From Candidatus Eisenbergiella stercoravium (GTDB taxonomy: Bacteria > Bacillota > Clostridia > Lachnospirales > Lachnospiraceae), in contig DXHY01000084.1 in assembly GCA_019113175.1 (NCBI GenBank), positions 1-56,467 on the forward strand: DNA of 56,467 bases, given 5' to 3'. A model generated the notes under the pieces. That model was not told where the DNA came from. It did no database searches and was given only the letters and a program-made list of their open reading frames with translations. A program made the position numbers and the translations under genes. Numbering within the stretch: position 1 is the stretch's first letter; every line of letters begins with the position of its first letter. Positions 18,787 to 26,037 of this stretch are shown here, in pieces.

Positions 18787-18884
18787 CAGAGCGGCGGGAA
18801 TACAGGGGCAAAAGCAGGTGTTAAGCCTGGCTTTCAGCATGTTTTTGCCCCTGTTTTCACATCGGATGAACATCCGCCGCTCTG
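18787..18884 (+). other. Structured 5' leader of the dnaD-like operon
   Basis: Two nested stems are visible. The outer arms are CAGAGCGGCGG (18787-18797) and CCGCCGCTCTG (18874-18884). The inner arms are at 18802-18813 and 18843-18854 (ACAGGGGCAAAA with TTTTGCCCCTGT). The inner stem is followed by TTTTC and could act as a weak terminator. I do not recognise it as a known riboswitch class. Confidence 0.6.
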
Positions 18885-18918
18885 CCTCCAACATACATAC
18901 CGGAAAACAGGTGAGATT

Positions 18919-20004
18919 ATGAGCTGTCTGAAAATCTATCAGGACAGCTGTGCCGACGTTACCATCGTGTCCAACCGTTTTATCGACGAGTTCATGCCGC
19001 AGGCCAACGACGCGCAGCTGAAAATATATCTGTATCTTCTGCGTTCACTGAGCGCAGGGCGTTCTCTGGATATTTCGGAGATCGCCGATGTGTTCAACCA
19101 CACGGAGAAGGACGTGATGCGCGCGCTGAAGTACTGGGAAAAGTGCGGCGTGCTCCTGCTGGAATTTGATGCGGCGAAGAATCTTACCGGGATCCGGCTT
19201 CTTGATCTGTCCGGAAGCAGGCCCCTGCGGGAAGGCGCTCCTGAGAAGGTCTCCTCCCGAAAGGCTGAGGCGAACGTATCGGAAGACAGTACGGTGAATA
19301 AAGCGGCGTCAGACCCCGGCAGGGCTTCCGCCGGAGAGGAGTATGCCCGCCCGTCCTATTCACTGGACGATCTGAAGGCATTCCAGGAAAAGGATTCCAC
19401 CGCTCAGCTTCTTTTCATCGCGGAGCAGTATTTGGGAAGAACGCTCAGTCCCTCCGATATCAAATCGATTCTTTTCTTTTCGGACAGGCTTCATTTTTCC
19501 GATGATCTGATCGATTATCTCCTTCAGTACTGTGTGGAACGCGGGAAGAAGGATTTCCGCTATATGGAGAAGGTGGCCGTCAGCTGGGCGGAAGCCGGCG
19601 TCACCACGCCTGCCGAAGCGGAGAGGCAGGCGGGAAAATATGACAAAACCGTCTATACTATCATGAATTCCCTCGGCAAGACGAACGCTCCCACCAGACG
19701 GGAGGCTGAATTCATCCGCCGCTGGAGGGAAGAATACGGCTTTGAGACTTCCATCATCATGGAAGCATGCGAGCGGACCGTTCTCGCCACAGACCGGCAC
19801 CGTTTTGAATATGCGGACAAGATTCTTTCGTCCTGGAAAGAGTCCGGTGTACACCATCTGTCCGATATTGCCCGGCTGGACGAGGGCTTCCAGAAGGAAA
19901 AGCCCGCAAGGCAGATCAGAGAACGTTCTGCCGACCGGTACAACCGCTTCATGCAGAACAGCTACGATTATGAGGCGCTGGAGAAGGAGCTGCTGCACAG
20001 CTGA
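18919..20004 (+). CDS. DnaD-domain primosome protein
   Basis: A 361-residue protein. The first 100 residues form a winged-helix-like region (FIDEFMPQANDAQLKIYLYLLRSL, then IADVFNHTEKDVMRALKYWEKCGVL). A charged linker follows. Two copies of the DnaD/DnaB_2 type helical domain lie at about 155-220 (LLFIAEQYLGRTLSPSDIKSILFF) and about 240-310 (RREAEFIRRWREEYGFETSIIMEACE). DnaD and DnaB of low-GC bacteria remodel the origin and help load the replicative helicase. The gene for the helicase-loader ATPase follows 67 bases on. Its ribosome site is AGGTGAGATT. Confidence 0.9.
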   Translation: MSCLKIYQDSCADVTIVSNRFIDEFMPQANDAQLKIYLYLLRSLSAGRSLDISEIADVFNHTEKDVMRALKYWEKCGVLLLEFDAAKNLTGIRLLDLSGSRPLREGAPEKVSSRKAEANVSEDSTVNKAASDPGRASAGEEYARPSYSLDDLKAFQEKDSTAQLLFIAEQYLGRTLSPSDIKSILFFSDRLHFSDDLIDYLLQYCVERGKKDFRYMEKVAVSWAEAGVTTPAEAERQAGKYDKTVYTIMNSLGKTNAPTRREAEFIRRWREEYGFETSIIMEACERTVLATDRHRFEYADKILSSWKESGVHHLSDIARLDEGFQKEKPARQIRERSADRYNRFMQNSYDYEALEKELLHS

Positions 20005-20071
20005 CCGCCTTCTTCCGGACGTCCGGATCGTATGCGTCATTCCTGTCAGTCTTATTTGAAGGAGAACAGCC

Positions 20072-21043
20072 GTGGCCTTAACGAATACACAATATAATAC
20101 GATCATGAGGGTATATGAGCAGAAGCAGACAAAGAACCGTCACGAGAGAGAGAACAGACTCAACTTTGTCTATGCCAACGTAAAGGGCTACCGCAGTCTG
20201 GACGAATCCGTGGCCACGCTCTCTGTCTCCCAGGGCAAGAAAATGCTGAACGGCGATCCCAATGCTCTCAGCGATCTGAAGAAGCAGCTTCATCAGCTTA
20301 CCCGCGACAAAAAGGAACTTCTGCGCCAAGCAGGCCTGCCGGACGATTATCTGGAGCCGGTATACGACTGTCCGGACTGCCATGATACCGGATATGTTGA
20401 CGGCCGGAAGTGCCACTGCTTCCGTCAGGCGGAAATCGCCCTGCTCTATCAGCAGTCGAATCTGAAGGAGGTTCTTCAGAAGGAGAATTTTGATACCCTT
20501 TCCTATGAATATTTCGATGAGGACAGCCTCCCCGATTTTCGTGCGGCAGTGCAGAAATGCCGCAATTTTGCCGCTTCCTTTGATTCATCAGGCCGGAATC
20601 TGTTTTTTTACGGAACAGTGGGCACCGGCAAAACCTTCCTGAGCAACTGTATCGCCAGAGAGGTAATTGAGAGCGGACATTCCGTAATTTACTTCAGCGC
20701 TTCCATGCTGTTTGACACGCTCTCACGCAATGCATTTGATATAAAGAGACAGGACAACCTGGACTATTTATATAATGATCTCTACAACTGTGACCTGCTG
20801 GTCATCGATGATCTCGGAACGGAGCAGAGCACGCCGTTTACGCTCTCCCATCTCTTCACCGTACTGAATGAACGCATCATCCGGAAGAAGAGCATGATCA
20901 TCTCCACCAATCTTTCGCTTCCCGAGCTGAAGGAACGGTATCAGGACAGGATCTTCTCCAGGATCACCAGCAGTTTTGACTTCTGCAAGCTCACAGGCCC
21001 GGACATCCGGATGTACAGGAAAAGATTAGCAAACAGAAAGTGA
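20072..21043 (+). CDS. Helicase-loader ATPase, DnaC/DnaI-like
   Basis: A 323-residue AAA+ protein read from a GTG start with GAAGGAG seven bases upstream. The N-terminal half has a zinc-binding module (C100, C103, C114, C116 with H115) as in DnaI. The AAA+ domain has Walker A GTVGTGKT (181-188), Walker B LLVIDDLG (242-249), the sensor segment IISTNLS, and an arginine-finger region (ERYQDRIFSRI). It should load DnaB on single-stranded DNA with the preceding DnaD-like protein. The prs ribosome site overlaps its stop codon, so translation of the two is coupled. Confidence 0.92.
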   Translation: MALTNTQYNTIMRVYEQKQTKNRHERENRLNFVYANVKGYRSLDESVATLSVSQGKKMLNGDPNALSDLKKQLHQLTRDKKELLRQAGLPDDYLEPVYDCPDCHDTGYVDGRKCHCFRQAEIALLYQQSNLKEVLQKENFDTLSYEYFDEDSLPDFRAAVQKCRNFAASFDSSGRNLFFYGTVGTGKTFLSNCIAREVIESGHSVIYFSASMLFDTLSRNAFDIKRQDNLDYLYNDLYNCDLLVIDDLGTEQSTPFTLSHLFTVLNERIIRKKSMIISTNLSLPELKERYQDRIFSRITSSFDFCKLTGPDIRMYRKRLANRK

Positions 21044-21051
21044 GGACTCCC

Positions 21052-22230
21052 ATGGCGGAAGAAAAAAGAAACTTGGAAACGATTCCCGCAGGCTCTCTCG
21101 GCATCATTCCCCTGGCGGGCTGCCAGTCACTTGGCGAGCAGGTGGATCACTATCTTGTAAAATGGCGCAGAGAACGGGAAAGCGAGCACAAAAACAGTCT
21201 GGCCTTTGCCGGTTATCAGCGTGATTCTTATCTGCTGAAAACAAAGGTTCCCCGTTTTGGAACCGGTGAAGGAAAAGGCGTCATTCAGGAGTCCGTCCGC
21301 GGAATGGATCTTTACCTTCTCGTTGACGTGGTAAACCACAGCCTGAGCTATTCCCTCTTCGGAGAAGAAAACCACATGTCTCCGGATGATCATTATCAGG
21401 ATCTGAAGCGCATCATCTCTGCCGTCGGCGGTAAGGCGCGCAGAATCAACGTAATTATGCCCTATCTCTACGAAGGCAGACAGCATAAGCGCTCCAGCAG
21501 AGAATCCCTTGACTGCGCTATCGCTCTGCAGGAGCTGGTACACATGGGCGTGGAAAATATCATCACCTTCGACGCACATGATCCCAGGGTTCAGAATGCG
21601 ATTCCCCTGCACGGCTTTGAAACCGTACAGCCCGCTTATCAGTTCATTAAAAACCTGCTGCGCAACCAGAAGGATCTGATCATTGACGCCGACCACATGA
21701 TGGTTATCAGCCCCGATGAAGGCGGCATGAGCCGTGCCATCTACATCGCCAACGTGCTCGGACTGGACATGGGCATGTTCTACAAGAGACGCGACTATAC
21801 CCGCGTTGTCAACGGCCGCAACCCCATCGTCGCTCATGAGTTCCTCGGTTCCGATGTGGAAGGCAAGGATATGCTCATCATCGACGACATGATTTCCTCC
21901 GGCGAAAGCGTGCGCGAGGTTGCCGCTGCACTGAAGAAAAGGAAGGCCCGCAAGATATTCATCTGCGCCACCTTCGGTCTGTTTACCAACGGGCTGGACA
22001 GCTTTGACAAAGCCTACGAGGAGGGTATCATCGACCGCGTGCTGACCACCAATCTGATCTATCAGCCGCCGGAACTGCTGGAACGCGAATGGTATGTCAA
22101 CTGCAGTATGAGCAAATATGTGGCATACCTGATTGATACGCTGAACCACGATACCTCCATCAGCGATCTCTTAAGCCCCAACGAAAAGATTCAGAAGCTT
22201 CTTATGAAATACCGGAGCGGAAAGCTTTAA
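21052..22230 (+). CDS. prs: Divergent ribose-phosphate pyrophosphokinase
   Basis: A 392-residue member of the PRPP synthetase family, which makes PRPP from ribose 5-phosphate and ATP. The PRPP loop is IIDDMISSGES, and VISPDEGGMSRA matches the family flag region. It is some 75 residues longer than ordinary Prs, and the classical ATP and divalent metal motifs are altered: TFDAHDPRVQNAIPLHGFE replaces the usual DLH motif, and PYLYEGRQHKRSS replaces the usual PY.Y.RQDRK. The start at 21052 has GAGGA upstream; the frame also contains an earlier GTG at 21040 without a better site. Catalytic activity is likely but untested. Confidence 0.85.
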   Translation: MAEEKRNLETIPAGSLGIIPLAGCQSLGEQVDHYLVKWRRERESEHKNSLAFAGYQRDSYLLKTKVPRFGTGEGKGVIQESVRGMDLYLLVDVVNHSLSYSLFGEENHMSPDDHYQDLKRIISAVGGKARRINVIMPYLYEGRQHKRSSRESLDCAIALQELVHMGVENIITFDAHDPRVQNAIPLHGFETVQPAYQFIKNLLRNQKDLIIDADHMMVISPDEGGMSRAIYIANVLGLDMGMFYKRRDYTRVVNGRNPIVAHEFLGSDVEGKDMLIIDDMISSGESVREVAAALKKRKARKIFICATFGLFTNGLDSFDKAYEEGIIDRVLTTNLIYQPPELLEREWYVNCSMSKYVAYLIDTLNHDTSISDLLSPNEKIQKLLMKYRSGKL

Positions 22231-22308
22231 GTCTCTCCATGTCGAAGCCCGTCGGGGCAGACAGCGGGTTACGGAGGCTTTGATGTACCTTTGTTCCGCA
22301 GATGACGC

Positions 22309-22351
22309 GACTGGCAGGCAGTGCATACCCGCACTGCCTGCCAGTCTTTTT
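22309..22351 (+). terminator. Terminator of the dnaD-dnaC-prs operon
   Basis: A perfect 16-base stem GACTGGCAGGCAGTGC/GCACTGCCTGCCAGTC with a 6-base loop is followed by TTTTTC. Confidence 0.93.
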
Positions 22352-22455
22352 CAAACAGTATATGTCTCCGGCCGGCAGCAGTCATCTTCCCTGCCGATGG
22401 GAGACAGGATACGCAGAAGAAAACCGCCGGTTGGCCATGAGCAGAGGAATAAAGC

Positions 22456-23346
22456 ATGCCAATTTTACTTGATCATCAATTGCAGGAGCAGATACCGCAT
22501 GATATCCTGGCTTTTCCCATAGCATTTTATTGCGATGAACTTGCCGCCCTGCCGGACCGTACGGGACCTGTGCACTGGCACCCCTACTTTGAGATCGCCA
22601 CAGCACAAAGCGGTATTCTGGACTTCCAGATAGGACAAACCCATACGATTCTGGAGCCGGGGGACAGCATCTTCATCAACCAGAACATGCTTCACGGAAT
22701 CCGACAGTTGTCCGGCACAGCGCCGGACCGCCTGCCGATCATTATTTTTTCCGGCACAGTGGTTGCCCCGGAGAACAGCTCCATTTATCAGAAGTACATC
22801 CGGCCGATCCTTGCGTGCAGCTCCCTGCCCTTTATTGTATTCCGGCACGACAACAGCTTGTGGAAAGAGGTCCGCGGTTGGATCTGTGCTACGTATTGCG
22901 CCATGCAGGATATGCCTGACTGCTATGAGCTGGAGGTTCAGCGCAACATCTGCCGTATATTGGAAGCAATCTTTCGCAATTTTGATTCTCTGCCAAAAGC
23001 AGAAGCATCGCGGGTGCAGCTGAACACCCAGATACGCCTCCAGAAAATGCTGTCATATATTTACGAGAATTACGCCAGAACGGTCACTCTGGCAGATATC
23101 GCAGGCGCCGCCAATATCAGTCGAAGCGAAGCAGGGCGGTGTTTTCAATCCTACCTGGGGTGTTCTCCGGTGGAGGCGCTCATTCAGTACCGCCTTCAGG
23201 CAGCACGGCATTTGCTGCAGGAAACCACGCTGACTCTGCAGGAAATCAGTTTTGCCTGCGGGTTTCATTCTGCAAATTACTTCAGCCGTCAATTTCGCAG
23301 AAGATACGGATATTCACCCAGAGAAAAACGCGGGTTGGGTAAATAA
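22456..23346 (+). CDS. AraC family transcriptional regulator
   Basis: A 296-residue protein. The N-terminal cupin-like ligand domain has HWHPYFEIATAQSG near residues 39-52 and EPGDSIFINQNMLHGI. Two helix-turn-helix motifs make the C-terminal AraC domain from about 195 to 290 (VTLADIAGAANISRSEAGRCFQSYLGCSPVEALIQYRLQAA; ISFACGFHSANYFSRQFRRRYGYSP). It probably senses a carbohydrate and controls the DUF1349 and MFS genes that follow on the same strand, the usual arrangement for such regulators. The inducer is unknown. Confidence 0.92.
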   Translation: MPILLDHQLQEQIPHDILAFPIAFYCDELAALPDRTGPVHWHPYFEIATAQSGILDFQIGQTHTILEPGDSIFINQNMLHGIRQLSGTAPDRLPIIIFSGTVVAPENSSIYQKYIRPILACSSLPFIVFRHDNSLWKEVRGWICATYCAMQDMPDCYELEVQRNICRILEAIFRNFDSLPKAEASRVQLNTQIRLQKMLSYIYENYARTVTLADIAGAANISRSEAGRCFQSYLGCSPVEALIQYRLQAARHLLQETTLTLQEISFACGFHSANYFSRQFRRRYGYSPREKRGLGK

Positions 23347-23433
23347 TGCTTTTGTTTGACGCTATAGTGCCTTTATCTGTGAAGGTTCTGATTATATAAT
23401 ACGCTTAAATACAGGTGTGAAAGGAGATCCATC

Positions 23434-24021
23434 ATGGAATTTAAGTGGTTAAACAAAAGTGAGATCAAACAGACGGAGAACAGGATTGAAATCCTGGCGC
23501 CGGCCCGGACCGATTTCTTCTGCGGCAGCATCGACGAGTGTGAGGAGGGAATTCTTCCGGAGTCCCTTTGCAATGCCCCCTATTACTATACGGAAGTGGA
23601 AGGGGACTTTGTGCTCAGGGTGAAAGTCTCCCATGACTTTCAGGATACCTACGATTCCGCCTCTGTTATGGTCATGAAAGATCAGAGCTGCTGGGCGAAA
23701 TGCTGCTTTGAACTTACCGATTTCGGCACACACGCCGCGGTGAGTGTGGTGACAAAGGGGGATTCCGATGATGCCAATGGCTGCAATCTGGAAGGCAACA
23801 CCGCATGGCTGCAGGTTTGCCGGGTCGGCAATAACTTCGGCTTCCACTACTCCGTGGATGGGGTCAACTTTTACATGATGCGATACTTTCATCTTCCTGC
23901 GGATCCCGTCATCAAAGCAGGTCTCCTGGCACAGGCCCCGACAGGAAACGGCGGCATCCGGGTATATGAAAATCTCAGTATTGAGAAAAAGACCGTGAAG
24001 AACATTCGGGCAGGTAAGTGA
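23434..24021 (+). CDS. DUF1349 (concanavalin-like fold) protein
   Basis: A 195-residue soluble protein of the DUF1349 family. The sandwich-fold segments LRVKVSHDF, VMVMKDQSCWAKCCFELTDFGTHAAVSVVTKGDSDDAN and IKAGLLAQAPTGNGG match the family. Members of this fold bind or process carbohydrate, but none of the residues here proves activity. It has no signal peptide. GAAAGGAGATCCATC precedes the ATG, and the MFS gene starts two bases after its stop, so the pair forms an operon downstream of the AraC gene. Confidence 0.85.
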   Translation: MEFKWLNKSEIKQTENRIEILAPARTDFFCGSIDECEEGILPESLCNAPYYYTEVEGDFVLRVKVSHDFQDTYDSASVMVMKDQSCWAKCCFELTDFGTHAAVSVVTKGDSDDANGCNLEGNTAWLQVCRVGNNFGFHYSVDGVNFYMMRYFHLPADPVIKAGLLAQAPTGNGGIRVYENLSIEKKTVKNIRAGK

Positions 24022-24022
24022 T

Positions 24023-25219
24023 ATGGCCGAAAAGCGAAAGTACAAAAAAACACTGGCGGCATGCTATCTGGGATATATCACCCAGGCCATCGCCGCCAAC
24101 TTTGCGCCCCTTCTGTTTTTGACCTTTCAGGACACCTACGGAATCCCGCTCGATAAGATCGCGCTGATTCCCGTTGTGTTTTATCTGACCCAGCTGCTGA
24201 TCGATCTTGGGGCAACCAGATTTGCGGATAAGATCGGTTACCGCGCCTGTGTGGTGGCCTCACAGGTTGTTTCGGCAACCGGGCTTGTGCTGCTGGCAGT
24301 TCTCCCGGAAATTCTCCCCGCCCCCTTTCCGGGGATCCTCATCGCGGTGGTATTTTACGCCACCGGCAGCGGCCTTGTGGAAGTGCTGGTGAGCCCTATT
24401 GTGGAAGCCTGCCCCTTTGAAAACAAGGACGGCATGATGAGCCTGCTGCACTCTTTTTACTGTTGGGGTGCGGTAGGTGTGATCCTGGGTTCCACTCTCT
24501 TTTTTGCTGTGTTTGGCACCGGGAATTGGAGGATACTCTCGTTGATCTGGGCGCTGGTTCCGCTGGTCAATATCTTTCAGTTTCTTACCTGTCCCATAGA
24601 GCGCCTGGTAGAAGACGGTGAAAGTCTGCCCCTTCGCAGACTGTTCCGGATGCCTCTGATGTGGATCATGATTTTGCTGATGATCTGCTCCGGCGCATCC
24701 GAAGCGACTATGGCGCAGTGGGCGTCTGCATTTACAGAGTCGGCTCTCGGTGTGTCCAAAACCGTTGGAGATTTGGCCGGACCCTGTCTGTTTGCCGTTT
24801 TCATGGGAATCTCCCGCATGCTGTACGGAAAAATGAGCGGGAGGCTGAACCTGGCAAAGACCATGCTGCAAAGCGGCCTGCTGTGTGTGGCATGCTATCT
24901 GCTGGCCTCACTTTCCCCCCTGCCCATTCTTGGCCTGGCCGGGTGCGCCCTTTGCGGTTTCTGCGTGGGCATTATGTGGCCCGGTACGATCAGCCTTTCT
25001 TCTCAAAAGTGTCCGCAGGGCGGCACCGCCATGTTCGCTTTTCTGGCTTTAGCAGGGGATTTCGGCGGTACAGTAAGCCCGGCAATGGTAGGAAGTTTCT
25101 CAGAACTGGCTGGCGGCAGTCTTAAAATCGGGCTGCTCGCTGCCACCGTTTTCCCGATCCTTTTAGTCGTTGGCATACTTATTTTGAACCGGATTATGAA
25201 ATTTTCCATCAAAAGTTGA
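24023..25219 (+). CDS. Major facilitator superfamily transporter
   Basis: A 398-residue protein with 12 likely membrane segments. It has an MFS loop motif variant ATRFADKIGYRACVVASQ between segments 2 and 3 and a matching MGISRMLYGKMSGRLN in the second half. The long cytoplasmic loop near residues 195-215 (ERLVEDGESLPLRRLFRMP) separates the halves. It resembles sugar MFS carriers of the fucose/glucose type, and its position after a DUF1349 gene and an AraC regulator suggests uptake or efflux of a carbohydrate. The substrate is not evident. Confidence 0.87.
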   Translation: MAEKRKYKKTLAACYLGYITQAIAANFAPLLFLTFQDTYGIPLDKIALIPVVFYLTQLLIDLGATRFADKIGYRACVVASQVVSATGLVLLAVLPEILPAPFPGILIAVVFYATGSGLVEVLVSPIVEACPFENKDGMMSLLHSFYCWGAVGVILGSTLFFAVFGTGNWRILSLIWALVPLVNIFQFLTCPIERLVEDGESLPLRRLFRMPLMWIMILLMICSGASEATMAQWASAFTESALGVSKTVGDLAGPCLFAVFMGISRMLYGKMSGRLNLAKTMLQSGLLCVACYLLASLSPLPILGLAGCALCGFCVGIMWPGTISLSSQKCPQGGTAMFAFLALAGDFGGTVSPAMVGSFSELAGGSLKIGLLAATVFPILLVVGILILNRIMKFSIKS

Positions 25220-25270
25220 CCTGATGGCATAATATTTGAGCCGCAGTTGAGTCAAAATTTGAGTCAGCCC

Positions 25271-25298
25271 TTGACAATTCCCCTTTTCCTGATATACT
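25271..25298 (+). promoter_or_regulatory. Promoter of the queT-type gene
   Basis: A perfect TTGACA (25271-25276), a 16-base spacer and TATACT (25293-25298). Transcription starts about 40 bases before the candidate preQ1 aptamer. Confidence 0.8.
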
Positions 25299-25343
25299 GG
25301 AAAAGCTGGAAACGCCCATGGAATCAGGTTTTTTCGGCATGAT

Positions 25344-25388
25344 CCCGGTGAGTTCGAGACCTTCCTCACCTAAAACAAAACTAAAGGA
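25344..25388 (+). promoter_or_regulatory. Candidate preQ1-I riboswitch
   Basis: The stem GGTGAG/CTCACC (25347-25352, 25365-25370) encloses the loop TTCGAGACCTTC. The A-rich tail TAAAACAAAACTAA follows and runs straight into AAGGAG. This is the compact H-type pseudoknot layout of class I preQ1 aptamers, where the tail pairs back into the loop. Ligand binding would sequester the ribosome binding site. The loop differs from the best known consensus at one base. Confidence 0.7.
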
Positions 25389-25398
25389 GAAAAAACAA

Positions 25399-25926
25399 AT
25401 GAAGAAGAAAAACATTCACCTGCTCACCCAGGCGGCGATGATCGCCGCCCTCTACGTTGTGCTCACCTTTATAGCCAACGCCTTCGGACTCGCAAATTAC
25501 GCGGTTCAGGTCCGTTTCTCGGAAGCTCTTACCATCCTTCCCCTGTTTACACCTGCCGGAATTCCCGGACTGTTCATTGGCTGTCTGGTCAGCAACATTC
25601 TGACAGGCTGCGCCCTTCCGGACATCATTTTCGGCTCCATCGCCACCCTGATCGGCGCGCTGGGAACCTGGAAGCTGAGCGGGAACCGGCAAACGTTTCA
25701 AAATAATGCATTCCAAAGGAATATCTTTCTTGCACCACTTCCTCCCATCCTCGCAAATACAATCATCGTTCCGTTTGTGCTGCGTTATGCATACGGCATC
25801 AGACCGCTGTGGCTTTCGTTTCTGACGGTGGGCGCCGGGGAAATCATTTCCTGCGGAATTCTCGGCCTTCTGCTTGCCTTCACCTTAAACAAATACCGCT
25901 CCCAGATTTTCAGGGAGAGCTTTTAA
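25399..25926 (+). CDS. queT: QueT family ECF-type transporter S component
   Basis: A 175-residue integral membrane protein of about six segments. AAMIAALYVVLTFIANAFGLA followed by YAVQVRFSEALTILPLF is the QueT (COG4708) hallmark, and GLFIGCLVSNILTGC also fits. QueT is the substrate-binding subunit for a queuosine precursor and works with a shared ECF energizing module encoded elsewhere. I placed the start at the ATG after AAAGGAGAAAAAAC; an upstream in-frame ATG lies inside the leader. The candidate preQ1 riboswitch supports the substrate. Genes of queuosine synthesis itself are not in the window. Confidence 0.9.
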   Translation: MKKKNIHLLTQAAMIAALYVVLTFIANAFGLANYAVQVRFSEALTILPLFTPAGIPGLFIGCLVSNILTGCALPDIIFGSIATLIGALGTWKLSGNRQTFQNNAFQRNIFLAPLPPILANTIIVPFVLRYAYGIRPLWLSFLTVGAGEIISCGILGLLLAFTLNKYRSQIFRESF

Positions 25927-25942
25927 AAAAGTCCCATATAAA

Positions 25943-25998
25943 AGACTGCCGAAAGCGTTTGGAGCATTTCGCTCTTCGCTTCGGCAGTCTCTTTTTTC
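25943..25998 (+). terminator. Terminator after the queT-type gene
   Basis: AGACTGCCGAAAGCG pairs with CGCTTCGGCAGTCT and is followed by CTTTTTT. It separates this gene from the opposing operon. Confidence 0.9.
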
Positions 25999-26037
25999 TT
26001 CCGGCAGGAACGCTCTGAACAGCGCCGATCTTCCGTA

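Noticed and set aside
23356-23400. Promoter before the DUF1349 gene from TTGACG and TATAAT
   Set aside because: The spacer would be 33 bases; the TATAAT may be real but has no acceptable -35, so no promoter was listed.
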